Assembly: GCA_020849105.1 (NCBI GenBank) | Contig: JADLGW010000048.1 | Location: 62,001-126,000 of the forward strand | Direction: 5' to 3' | Source: Phycisphaerales bacterium | GTDB taxonomy: Bacteria; Planctomycetota; Phycisphaerae; Phycisphaerales; UBA1924 | Length of the DNA stretch: 64,000 nt | Shown: positions 51,017-58,657 of the stretch, piece by piece | Layout of the letters: the number at the start of each line of letters is the position of its first letter | Numbering within the stretch: the stretch's first letter is position 1 | Notes under the pieces: generated by a model | Database searches by the model: none | What the model saw: the letters and a program-made list of their open reading frames with translations, nothing else | What the model was told of the DNA's origin: nothing | Translations under genes and position numbers: made by a program

Positions 51017-51799
51017 GTGGACAAAGCCAGTGTTATCGGCATCCTGATCGGGGTGATCTGCCTCGGGATCGTGTTCGTGGAGGTGTCGCACGGCAACTTC
51101 GCGATGTTCTATTCGCTCGAGGGCCTGCTCATGGTGGGCGGGGGCAGCGTCAGCGTGGTGTTCATGGCGATGCCCATGGACAAACTGCTGATGGTGCCGG
51201 GCTACATCAAGCGGTTCCTCTTCAACAAGGTTCTGGCGCCCACCGAGGTCGTGAAACTGATGGGCGAACTGAGCGAGAAGGCGCGGAAGGACGGGATCCT
51301 GGCCCTCGAATCCAATATCACGAACATCAAGGAGCCATTCCTCCAGGCCGGGCTGAAGATGGCCGTGGACGGGGTGGACCCCTCGACGATCGAGGCGACG
51401 CTGCGGCTGGAACTGGTCGCGATGCAGGACCGCCACAAGGCGGGGAAGAAATTCTTCGACCTGATCAAGGTCTACGGCCCCGGGTACGGCCTGGTCGGCA
51501 CGCTGGTGGGGCAGGTCGGGCTGTTCGGCAACCTGGCCGGGGCCGAGATCGGGGCCCTGGGCCACATGCTCGCCGTCGCCGTGTGCGCGACCATGTACGG
51601 GGCGATCATCGCCAACGCGGTGGCCGGGCCGATCGGCGACAAACTGGGCCTGCGCAGCGGGGAGGAGATTGTGAACCGCGAGATGATGCTCCAGGGCATC
51701 CTGTCGATCCAGGCCGGGGACAACCCCCGCGTCACCCAGGACAAGATGCTGGCCTTCATCCCGACCACGACACGGCTGAAACTGAAGGCCGCGGCGTAA
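51017..51799 (+). CDS. motA: flagellar motor stator protein MotA
   Basis: This is the stator channel subunit of the flagellar motor, 260 aa with four hydrophobic helices. The opening VDKASVIGILIGVICLGIVF, AFYSLEGLLMVGGG-like helix 2 and the PomA/MotA core GPGYGLVGTLVGQVGLFGNL are clear. The start is GTG 51017 with TGGAGG upstream. motB follows after 10 bp. The 188-bp gap before it, divergent from the asparaginase-like gene, shows no sigma-28 box that I can make out. Confidence 0.92.
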   Translation: MDKASVIGILIGVICLGIVFVEVSHGNFAMFYSLEGLLMVGGGSVSVVFMAMPMDKLLMVPGYIKRFLFNKVLAPTEVVKLMGELSEKARKDGILALESNITNIKEPFLQAGLKMAVDGVDPSTIEATLRLELVAMQDRHKAGKKFFDLIKVYGPGYGLVGTLVGQVGLFGNLAGAEIGALGHMLAVAVCATMYGAIIANAVAGPIGDKLGLRSGEEIVNREMMLQGILSIQAGDNPRVTQDKMLAFIPTTTRLKLKAAA

Positions 51800-51809
51800 G
51801 GACCCGCCC

Positions 51810-52637
51810 ATGTCCGAGGAGAAGCACGAGGCACATGGCGACGGCGGCGCGCACGGGGGCGGCGGCCACGGCGGCGGTGGTCATGGGGGCGGCGCCCACG
51901 AGGAGCACGAGGGCGCGCCCGAGTGGCTGATCTCGTTCGCCGACAACGTGGCGCTGCTGATGGGGTTCTTCGTGATCCTGCTCGCGATGAACATGCAGAA
52001 GCCCAAGACGGGCGGGCTCGGCGGTGAGAACCAGAACCCGTCGCAGCAGGACATGGACATGGTGGACGCGGTGATCTCGATCCGGGCGGCGTTCCACAAC
52101 CCGGTGGACATGACCTCCGACGACCCGAGCGAGGCGCCCCTGCGGAGCCGCATCCGCGAGCGCGCCGAGGGACGATCGCAGCAAGCGGCCGAGTCCGGTG
52201 ACGCGGAGGAGGCTCAGGCGATCCGCCCGACGGACTTCTCCAGCCTCGGCGGGTTCGTGCCGTTCGAGGACGGGGCGGTGACGCTGACGGCGTCCGCGAA
52301 GAAGAACGCGGAGGCGATGGCGGCGCCCCTGGTCGGCCTGCGATGGGTGATCGAGGTGCGCGGGCACGCCAGCCCGTCGGAAACCTTCCGCGATCCCGAG
52401 AAGGGGATGACGCTGTCGAACCGCCGCGCCATGGCCGTGGCCCGGGTGCTGGTGGCCAAGGGGGTGTCGTGGCAGCAACTCCGCCTGGTCTCAGCCGGGG
52501 ACGGGGAACGGAAGATCGAGCGGTCGTTCGACCGGGCGTCGGACGCCCTGAACCAGCGGGCGGAGGTAGTGGTGACGCGGACCCCCTTTGACGACCCGCC
52601 GGCGGGGACCCGGGCCGCCACCCCGCCGGGGCGGTGA
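51810..52637 (+). CDS. motB: flagellar motor stator protein MotB with His/Gly-rich N-terminus
   Basis: This 275-aa protein anchors the stator to peptidoglycan. The single helix follows PEWLISFADNVALLMGFFVI, whose Asp is the proton site. The OmpA-like peptidoglycan domain includes VIEVRGHASPSE, SNRRAMAVARVLVAKGV and SAGDGERKIE. Residues 5-35 are nearly all Gly, His and Glu (GAHGGGGHGGGGHGGG), which is unusual for MotB and could bind metal ions in the cytoplasm. It pairs with motA; its stop abuts the stop of the next, convergent gene. Confidence 0.9.
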   Translation: MSEEKHEAHGDGGAHGGGGHGGGGHGGGAHEEHEGAPEWLISFADNVALLMGFFVILLAMNMQKPKTGGLGGENQNPSQQDMDMVDAVISIRAAFHNPVDMTSDDPSEAPLRSRIRERAEGRSQQAAESGDAEEAQAIRPTDFSSLGGFVPFEDGAVTLTASAKKNAEAMAAPLVGLRWVIEVRGHASPSETFRDPEKGMTLSNRRAMAVARVLVAKGVSWQQLRLVSAGDGERKIERSFDRASDALNQRAEVVVTRTPFDDPPAGTRAATPPGR

Positions 52638-52931
52638 CTACTCGGCCTCGGGCTCGTCCGATTCCTCCGCGGCCCCGCCCTGGCGGTCCAGCAGTTTGCG
52701 GAGGTACTGGTTCTCGCGCCGCGTGGCCTCCAGGTCGAAGACGAGGTACTTGACGCTGAGGCGGAGGAAGTCGAGCGAGTCCTGCAGGTCCCCGATCGTC
52801 TTCTTCATCCGGTCGTGGCGGTGGCGGGTCTCGTCGGCGAGACTGATCAGTTGGGACCGGTCGCCCTCGGGAAGGGTGTTGATCTGTCCCAGTAGTTCAC
52901 CAAGTTTCTGCTGGAACTCCTGTTCGTTCAT
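52638..52931 (-). CDS. small coiled-coil protein
   Basis: This 97-aa acidic and charged helical protein (DETRHRHDRMKKTIGDLQDS and LVFDLEATRRENQYLRKLLD) is likely a coiled coil, with a Glu-rich tail. It has no signal peptide. The stop is immediately after that of motB on the other strand. The function is unknown; a cytoplasmic scaffold is possible. The 206-bp gap upstream has only GC-rich hairpins. Confidence 0.6.
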   Translation of the reverse strand: MNEQEFQQKLGELLGQINTLPEGDRSQLISLADETRHRHDRMKKTIGDLQDSLDFLRLSVKYLVFDLEATRRENQYLRKLLDRQGGAAEESDEPEAE

Positions 52932-53137
52932 CTCCCGGTCTCCTGTATCAGGTTGTCCCGAGCGCGCACGGTCAAGGACCGCGGCGGGCGGCTCCGCGGG
53001 AGTGGGAACAAGAACCGGGCCGGGGTGGCGTGCCGGCGCAACGTCCCAGAAGATGCCCTCAATGGCCGGCCGGATCGGCGGCGCCCCGCGCCGCAGCGCG
53101 GATCAGCGGGTGGGTCTGTGCAGTGTGTTGCCCCGGC

Positions 53138-53731
53138 TCAACGGCCCGCGTCGAGCCGCTTCAACATCTGCTGGGCGGCCGGAGGGGCGGTGGGGGCGAG
53201 TTCGCGCGCGGCGCGGGGGTCGTCCTTCTTCAGTTCGAACAGCAGCCGCTTCAGGTGACCGTCGAGGTTGGTGCGGAAGCGCTGGAAGAACTGCTCCAGT
53301 TCGGCCCGGTTGAACCGGCTGAGCGGGTCCCTGAGGCCGCTGACGACCGCTGCCCAGTCCAGAAGCGACGCCCCCGACCCGCTGAACCTGTACAGGGCGA
53401 GGGTCGTCTGGAGCCGGGCGCGGCGTGTCCGAAAGGGGTCGGTCGCCTCCTCGGGCAATGACACCAGGCGACCGCGGAGTTCCGCGGTGTCCAGGACGGC
53501 CTCGACCTCTGCCTCCGGCTCGTCGGGCCGTGCGGAAGGGTCCGCCGCCCGAACGGTGGCGTACTGGGTGGCGATCGTCTTGACCCCCGCACGATCGAAC
53601 CGGACGGTGAGCCGCTGGCCTGTCCTGCCGTCGATCAGGCCGTGCTCCGCAGCCCTCACCTCACCGGCTCCCCACTCGGGCTTGCCGGCGTGAATGATGC
53701 GATCCCCAACGCGCCAAATCCCATCGGGCAT
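53138..53731 (-). CDS. DUF3553-domain protein
   Basis: This 197-aa protein opens with the DUF3553 module (WRVGDRIIHAGKPEWGAGEV, then LTVRFDRAGVKTI, a small SH3-like barrel related to the UvrD/CarD-type tail), followed by an alpha-helical C-terminal half (LSRFNRAELEQFFQRFRTNL). DUF3553 modules are often nucleic-acid or polymerase-associated; here the role is unknown. Confidence 0.65.
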   Translation of the reverse strand: MPDGIWRVGDRIIHAGKPEWGAGEVRAAEHGLIDGRTGQRLTVRFDRAGVKTIATQYATVRAADPSARPDEPEAEVEAVLDTAELRGRLVSLPEEATDPFRTRRARLQTTLALYRFSGSGASLLDWAAVVSGLRDPLSRFNRAELEQFFQRFRTNLDGHLKRLLFELKKDDPRAARELAPTAPPAAQQMLKRLDAGR

Positions 53732-53880
53732 GTGTACCCCTATCCCCCCGGCACCGCATTGTGAATCGACCCGGTGCTCCTGCGGGCAGCTCCATTGTCC
53801 GGGGCCCGCGAGCCGGCCTACTATAGCGACCCGCGACAGGCCGCGCCTTTCCCGCGCTGCCGCGCGACCCCGGATACACC

Positions 53881-54132
53881 ATGATCGAAGCCCTGAAAAG
53901 CGACTCCATCGCCGACAAAGTTGGCGGCCGGTTCAAACTGTGTGCGCTGATCCAGCGGCGGCTGGTGCAACTGATGGAAGGGGCACGCCCCCTTGTGGAC
54001 CGGCACGGCCGGTCGGACCTGGAACTGGTGATCGAGGAAATCGTCCAGGACAAACTCACGCTCGAGTACCAGCCGGAGCAGGCGGGGCTGCCCGAGGGCG
54101 GCGACGGCGAGGTCGCGGCCCTGCCGGAGTGA
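53881..54132 (+). CDS. rpoZ: RNA polymerase omega subunit
   Basis: This 83-aa protein helps assemble RNA polymerase by clasping beta'. The diagnostic KVGGRFKLCALIQRRLVQLM is present (residues 13-32). It is followed 12 bp later by coaC, the common rpoZ-coa arrangement. gmk, often upstream, is not seen. Confidence 0.88.
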   Translation: MIEALKSDSIADKVGGRFKLCALIQRRLVQLMEGARPLVDRHGRSDLELVIEEIVQDKLTLEYQPEQAGLPEGGDGEVAALPE

Positions 54133-54144
54133 TCGGGGCTTCCT

Positions 54145-54747
54145 GTGGCCAAGCGGACAGCGACCCCTGACGGCGACCCGGCCCTGACCGGGGCCCGTGT
54201 TCTCGTGGCTGTCACCGGCGGGATCGCGGCGTACAAGGCGGCGGCACTGGTGAGCCGGCTGGCGCAGGCTGGGGCGCAGGTGACGGTGGCCATGACGCCG
54301 GCGGCGACGCGCTTCGTGTCGCCGCTGACGTTCCAGGCGCTCTCCGCACGGCCGGTGTACACGTCGGCGTGGGAGCACGTCGAATCCCACGACCCGCAGC
54401 ACATCGCGCTGGCAAACTCGGTGGACGCGGCGGTGGTGGCGCCGTGCAGCATGGACTGCCTGGCCCGGCTTGCCACGGGCCGGGCGGACGACGTGGTGAG
54501 CCTGATCCTGTCGGCGGTGGACCGCGCGACAACGCCGGTGGTTCTGGCGCCGTCCATGAACGCCGTGATGTGGGCCCAGCCCGCGACCCGGCGGAACGTC
54601 GGCCAGTTGCGGGCCGACGGGTACCGCTTCGTCGGGCCGGACGAGGGGTGGCAGGCGTGCCGCACCCTGGGCCCGGGCCGGATGGCCGAGCCCGAGGCCC
54701 TGCTGGAAGCGGTCCGCGCCGCGCTGGCGGGGCAGAGAAAGAGGTAG
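54145..54747 (+). CDS. coaC: phosphopantothenoylcysteine decarboxylase (CoaC only)
   Basis: This flavoprotein decarboxylates 4'-phosphopantothenoylcysteine in CoA synthesis. At 200 aa it is the CoaC half of the usual bifunctional CoaBC (about 400 aa). VAVTGGIAAYKAAALVSRL is the FMN site. HIALANSVDAAVVAPCS carries the catalytic His, and APSMNAVMW contains the PxMNxxMW motif. The CoaB synthetase half is not downstream, where a tRNA follows, so it must be encoded elsewhere. The start is GTG. Confidence 0.88.
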   Translation: MAKRTATPDGDPALTGARVLVAVTGGIAAYKAAALVSRLAQAGAQVTVAMTPAATRFVSPLTFQALSARPVYTSAWEHVESHDPQHIALANSVDAAVVAPCSMDCLARLATGRADDVVSLILSAVDRATTPVVLAPSMNAVMWAQPATRRNVGQLRADGYRFVGPDEGWQACRTLGPGRMAEPEALLEAVRAALAGQRKR

Positions 54748-54774
54748 CCGGTGCCGCTTACACTTGCCGCCGCC

Positions 54775-54861
54775 GGAGAGGTGCCAGAGCGGCTGAATGG
54801 GCCGGTCTCGAAAACCGGTAGTGGGCTTGCTCACTCGGGGGTTCGAATCCCCCCCTCTCCG
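54775..54861 (+). tRNA. tRNA-Ser (anticodon CGA)
   Basis: This is 87 nt with a complete cloverleaf: acceptor GGAGAGG/CCTCTCC, anticodon loop CTCGAAA in the stem CCGGT/ACCGG giving anticodon CGA (reads UCG), a long variable arm (GTGGGCTTGCTCAC) as in class II tRNAs, and T-loop TTCGAAT with stem GGGGG/CCCCC. The discriminator is G. CCA is not encoded. Confidence 0.96.
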
Positions 54862-54929
54862 CTTTCGTGACTCGGTGTCCGGGTTGAGGCGATCGTGGCC
54901 CCGGCATGACCCCTGGGGCCGCGGAGCCT

Positions 54930-55361
54930 TCACACTGCCGCGATGACCTTGGCCTCGAAGGCGATCGGGGCGTTGCCGGCCGTGGGGAGTGCGGCGACGC
55001 CGACGGTGGTTCGCGTGGGCTGGTTCGGGCCGGGCGGAAAGTACTCCGCGTAGACACGGTTGTAGGCGGGAAAGTCGCGCGCCATGTCGGTCAGGAAGAC
55101 CTGCACGTCCACGATCTTGTCCCAGGAGGAGCCGGCCTCTTCCAGAATGAACTTGACGTTCTCGAAGCACGCCCGGACCTGCGCCTCGATGTCGTACGAG
55201 ACGATCTTCCCCGCGCCGTCGAGTTTGACGCCGGGGATGTCCGCGCTCCCCCGCTTCCTCGGGCCCATCCCCGAGAGGAACAGCAGGCCGCCGGACTTCC
55301 GAAAGTAGGCGTAGGCGCCGACGGGTTCGGCCGCGCGGCTTGGAGTGGGGGGGTGGGGCAT
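54930..55361 (-). CDS. RidA-family deaminase, possible 2-aminomuconate deaminase
   Basis: This 143-aa Rid/YjgF protein has FLSGMGPRKRG, DIEAQVRACFENVKFILEEA, DVQVFLTDMARDFPAYNRVY and RTTVGVAALPTAGNAPIAFE, including the conserved Arg (TRTTV). Rid proteins hydrolyse imines and enamines. Placed 14 bp behind an aldehyde dehydrogenase of the aminomuconate type, 2-aminomuconate deaminase (kynurenine route) is the most attractive reading; a generic RidA is the fallback. Confidence 0.82.
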   Translation of the reverse strand: MPHPPTPSRAAEPVGAYAYFRKSGGLLFLSGMGPRKRGSADIPGVKLDGAGKIVSYDIEAQVRACFENVKFILEEAGSSWDKIVDVQVFLTDMARDFPAYNRVYAEYFPPGPNQPTRTTVGVAALPTAGNAPIAFEAKVIAAV

Positions 55362-55375
55362 GGGATCGGGGGCAC

Positions 55376-56839
55376 TCAGAGTCTAACGCAGACATTCCTC
55401 GGTTCGGTGAAGAACCGCAGCGCCTCCGCCCCGCCCTCGCGGCCGAGGCCGGACTGCTTGACGCCGCCGAAGGGCGTGCGGAGGTCGCGGAGCATCCAGC
55501 AGTTGACCCAGACGATGCCGGATTCGAGTGCGGCGGCGACGCGGTGGGCACGGGAGAGGTCGCGGGTCCAGAGCGACGCGGCCAGGCCATACGGCGTGCA
55601 GTTGGCCCGTGTGACGGCCTCGGCTTCGGAATCGAACGGAGAGACTGTGACCACGGGGCCGAAGACTTCCTCCTGCTCGACGCGGCAGTCCGCGGGCAAG
55701 CCGCTGATGACGGTGGGGGAGTAGAAGAAGCCGGCGCGAGAGCGCTCGGGGAGCCACGCCGGGTCCACGGGCGTTCCGCCGCAGTGGATGGTGCCGCCGA
55801 GTTCTCGCGCGAGGCGGACGTAGGAGTCAATCTTGTCGAGTTGGACGCGGCTGGTGATGGCGCCGTGCTGCGTGGCGGGGTCCAGCGGGTCTCCGATGCG
55901 CAGTGACTTCGCCCGTTCAACAAGCCCCGTGAGGAAGCGGTCGTACGCGGGGCGCTCGATAAGCATCCGCGAGCCGCAGAGGCAGATCTGGCCCTGGTTG
56001 CTGAACGCGGCCCGCACGGCCGTGTCGAGGGCGGCGCCCATGTCGGCGTCGGCGAAGACCAGGTACGGGTTCTTCCCTCCGAGTTCGAGCGAGAGCCGCT
56101 TGAACATCGGGCCGGCGGCCTGCGCGATCCACCTGCCGACAGCCGTGGAGCCGGTGAATGAGATCGTCGGCACCTCCGGGTGCTGCACGAGCGCGGCCCC
56201 CGCACCCGCGCCCGAGCCGTGCACGATGTTGAGCACGCCCGGCGGCAGGCCCGCCTCGGCCGCCAGTTCACCGAGCATCGACGCGGTGACGGGGGTGACC
56301 TCGGAGGGCTTCGCGACGGCGGTGTTGCCGGTCGCGAGCGCCGGAGCGACCTTCCAGGTCAGCAGGTAGAGCGGCAGGTTCCACGGCGAGATGAGACCCG
56401 CGACGCCGCGGGGCCTGCGGAGTGTGTAGTTGAACGCCTGCCCGCCGTCGTCGAGCATTGTGTCGTGAAACTGGGACGCGGCCCCGACAACGGCTGAGGC
56501 GAAGAAGCGAAAGTTGGCCGCGGCGCGCGGGATGTCGAGTGAGCGGGCGAGCGCGATGGGCTTGCCGGTATCGATGGATTCGGCACGGGCGAGGCGGTCG
56601 AGGTTTGCATCGATCAGGTCGGCCAGGCGGAGCAGGAGCCGTGAACGCTCGGCCGCCGGGAGCGTGGACCAGGCGGGGAAGGCCGCCCTCGCGGCCGCGA
56701 CGGCGGCGTTCACGTCACCCGCGGTGGAGTCCGGCACGCGGGCGTACACCCGGCCCGTCGCGGGCTCGATGTTGTCGAGGTACGAGCCGCCTACCGGCGG
56801 GACGGTGCGGCCGTTGATGAAGTTGGCGAGCATGTCCAT
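55376..56839 (-). CDS. aldehyde dehydrogenase, 2-aminomuconate/2-hydroxymuconate semialdehyde type
   Basis: This 487-aa NAD-dependent aldehyde dehydrogenase has SPWNLPLYLLTWKVAPALA, FTGSTAVGRWI (NAD), LELGGKNP with the catalytic Glu (about 252) and GQICLCGSR with the catalytic Cys (about 286). SQFHDTMLDDGGQAFNYTLR and LCGSR resemble the family that oxidises 2-aminomuconate or 2-hydroxymuconate semialdehyde. The ATG at 56839 is chosen; upstream in-frame starts lack an RBS. It is followed by the RidA gene. Confidence 0.88.
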   Translation of the reverse strand: MDMLANFINGRTVPPVGGSYLDNIEPATGRVYARVPDSTAGDVNAAVAAARAAFPAWSTLPAAERSRLLLRLADLIDANLDRLARAESIDTGKPIALARSLDIPRAAANFRFFASAVVGAASQFHDTMLDDGGQAFNYTLRRPRGVAGLISPWNLPLYLLTWKVAPALATGNTAVAKPSEVTPVTASMLGELAAEAGLPPGVLNIVHGSGAGAGAALVQHPEVPTISFTGSTAVGRWIAQAAGPMFKRLSLELGGKNPYLVFADADMGAALDTAVRAAFSNQGQICLCGSRMLIERPAYDRFLTGLVERAKSLRIGDPLDPATQHGAITSRVQLDKIDSYVRLARELGGTIHCGGTPVDPAWLPERSRAGFFYSPTVISGLPADCRVEQEEVFGPVVTVSPFDSEAEAVTRANCTPYGLAASLWTRDLSRAHRVAAALESGIVWVNCWMLRDLRTPFGGVKQSGLGREGGAEALRFFTEPRNVCVRL

Positions 56840-56873
56840 AGCGGCAACGCTCCAGGGCAGCGGTCGCATCAAC

Positions 56874-56931
56874 ATATCACCGGTCTGGAGACCGGTGCCA
56901 CCACATCACCGGCCTGGAAACCGGTTCCACC
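56874..56931. repeat. two tandem 29-bp palindromic units between ALDH and SDR genes
   Basis: CCGGTCTGGAGACCGG (56880-56895) and CCGGCCTGGAAACCGG (56909-56924) are each followed by T-G/T-CCACC. They sit directly against the SDR stop codon (56933-56935). They are the same family and the same two-unit layout as the copy inside acs (6366-6418). Confidence 0.75.
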
Positions 56932-56932
56932 A

Positions 56933-57721
56933 TCACAGCGACTGCGTGCGCCCGCCGTCCACGGGCAGGTTGATGCCGTTGATGTACGACGCGGCCGCCG
57001 TGGCCAGGAATGCAACCGCGGCGGCGATCTCCTCCGGCCGGCCGAGGCGGCCGGCCGGGATCGAGGCGACGGCGTCCTTCACGACATCTTCGTAGGGCCT
57101 GCCGGCCTTCGCGGCGCGACCCTTGAACAGTTCCTCGAGGCGGGCGGTGTCGGTGAACCCGGGCAGCACGTTGTTGACCGTGATGCCGAAGGGGGCCAGT
57201 TCCATCGCCAGGGTCTTGGCCCAGTTGGCGACGGCCCCGCGGATGGTGTTGGAGACGCCCAGGCCCGGGATCGGGGCCTTCACACTGGTCGAGATGATGT
57301 TGATGATGCGCCCGAAGCCCGCCGCCTTCATGCCCGGCAGCAGCGCGCGGACCAGCACCTGGTTGCACACGACGTGCATCCGGAACGCCGCCTCGAAGTC
57401 CGACGCCGCCGCCTCCGACGCGAGCCCGCCCTTCGGCCCGCCGGTGTTGTTGACAAGGATATGGATGGGGCGCGCGGAATCGATGACGGAGGTGATGGCG
57501 TGCCCGACGGCGGCAGGGTCGCTGAAGTCGGCGGCGACGAACGAATGCCGCTGGCCTTGTGCTGTCGGCAGTTCGGCGGCGGTCGCCTTCAGGCGCGCGG
57601 CGTCGCGGGCCATGAGCACGACTTCCGCCCCGAGGGCCGCGAGTTCTGCGGCGCAGGCACGGCCGATGCCCTGGGTCGAGCCGCAGACCAGGGCGCGGCG
57701 GCCCGCGAGGGAGAGGTCCAT
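56933..57721 (-). CDS. atypical short-chain dehydrogenase lacking YxxxK
   Basis: This 262-aa SDR has the Rossmann motif CGSTQGIGRACAAELAALGA and NNTGGPKG in place of NNAG. The normal catalytic Tyr-x3-Lys is replaced: the stretch reads GLGVSNTIRGAVANWAKTLA. This L-S-N-x-x-R subfamily is known among 3-oxoacyl-ACP-reductase-like proteins and may use another mechanism or another substrate. The end INGINLPVDGGRTQSL is typical SDR. It probably belongs to the same operon as ALDH and RidA. Confidence 0.82.
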   Translation of the reverse strand: MDLSLAGRRALVCGSTQGIGRACAAELAALGAEVVLMARDAARLKATAAELPTAQGQRHSFVAADFSDPAAVGHAITSVIDSARPIHILVNNTGGPKGGLASEAAASDFEAAFRMHVVCNQVLVRALLPGMKAAGFGRIINIISTSVKAPIPGLGVSNTIRGAVANWAKTLAMELAPFGITVNNVLPGFTDTARLEELFKGRAAKAGRPYEDVVKDAVASIPAGRLGRPEEIAAAVAFLATAAASYINGINLPVDGGRTQSL

Positions 57722-57778
57722 GGACCAAGCGTAGTGAGGGGTCAGGAGCCAGGAGCGGCGGGGCTGTAGACTCGGGGT

Positions 57779-58657
57779 GTGAAGGTCCCCCACGTCACGC
57801 CGCCGCGCTGGCCGCCGAACATCCCAAGCGGCCGGTTCGCGTCGCGTGTTCGGACGGGCGATGCCGCGGGGTGTCAGGTGGGCCTGATCGGGCTGGCCGA
57901 CGACACGGGCGTGCGGATGAACGGCGGGCGGCCGGGCGCGGCGGAGGGGCCGCGGGCGTTTCGGGAGGCGTTGTCCAGGTATGGCGCGGCGACGCCGGAG
58001 GGGTGGCAATGGCCGGGCGTGTTCGACGCCGGCGACGTGGTGCCGGGGCCCAACCTCACTGAGACGCACACCCGCGTCACCGACGCCGTGGCCGCGCTGC
58101 TGGATGCCGGGCTGTTCCCGGTGGGGATCGGCGGCGGGCATGACCTGACCTTTGCGTTCGCCCGGGCGGTGGCGGGGCGGCACCCCGCGATGGCGGCGGT
58201 GTACTTTGATGCGCATCTGGACGTGCGGGCGGATGCAGGTTCGGGGATGCCGTTCCGAGCGCTCGTCGAGCATTGCGGCGTTCGCGGGCTGCGCGTCCAC
58301 GGTTTCGGCGAGTTCGTCAATGCGTCGGAGCACCTGGACTGGTTCCGCGATCATGGCGGGGTGATCGAACCGCCGGACACAACGCCCGGATCGTGGCCCG
58401 CGGGCGACCTGTTGGTCAGCCTCGACCTGGACGTGATCGACGCGGCTCACGCGCCCGGTGTGAGCGCCATGAATCCCTGTGGATGGACACCCGAGAGTGC
58501 CGTCGCGTGGGCGCGTGCGGCCGGACGCGAGCCGCGCGTGAGATGCTTCGACATCATGGAGTTGTGCCCGGCGCACGACGAGGGCGGACGGACGGCGCGG
58601 CTCGCCGCCCACCTGTTCCTCTCGTTCCTCCGCGGCTTCGCGGAGAGGCTCGCGTGA
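57779..58657 (+). CDS. hutG: formimidoylglutamase / ureohydrolase family
   Basis: This 292-aa arginase-fold enzyme has metal ligands in GIGGGHDLTF, YFDAHLDVRAD (D-x-H-x-D) and SLDLDVIDAAHAPGVSA (D-x-D). As it is fused by a GTGA overlap to hutI, it most likely hydrolyses N-formimino-L-glutamate to glutamate and formamide, the last step of one histidine-degradation route. Agmatinase or arginase activity is less likely. The start is GTG 57779, divergent from the SDR. Confidence 0.85.
   Translation: MKVPHVTPPRWPPNIPSGRFASRVRTGDAAGCQVGLIGLADDTGVRMNGGRPGAAEGPRAFREALSRYGAATPEGWQWPGVFDAGDVVPGPNLTETHTRVTDAVAALLDAGLFPVGIGGGHDLTFAFARAVAGRHPAMAAVYFDAHLDVRADAGSGMPFRALVEHCGVRGLRVHGFGEFVNASEHLDWFRDHGGVIEPPDTTPGSWPAGDLLVSLDLDVIDAAHAPGVSAMNPCGWTPESAVAWARAAGREPRVRCFDIMELCPAHDEGGRTARLAAHLFLSFLRGFAERLA

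Noticed and set aside
53821-56271. An 816-codon minus-strand frame
   Set aside because: It crosses rpoZ, coaC and the tRNA gene on the other strand and is a shadow of the ALDH gene at one end.
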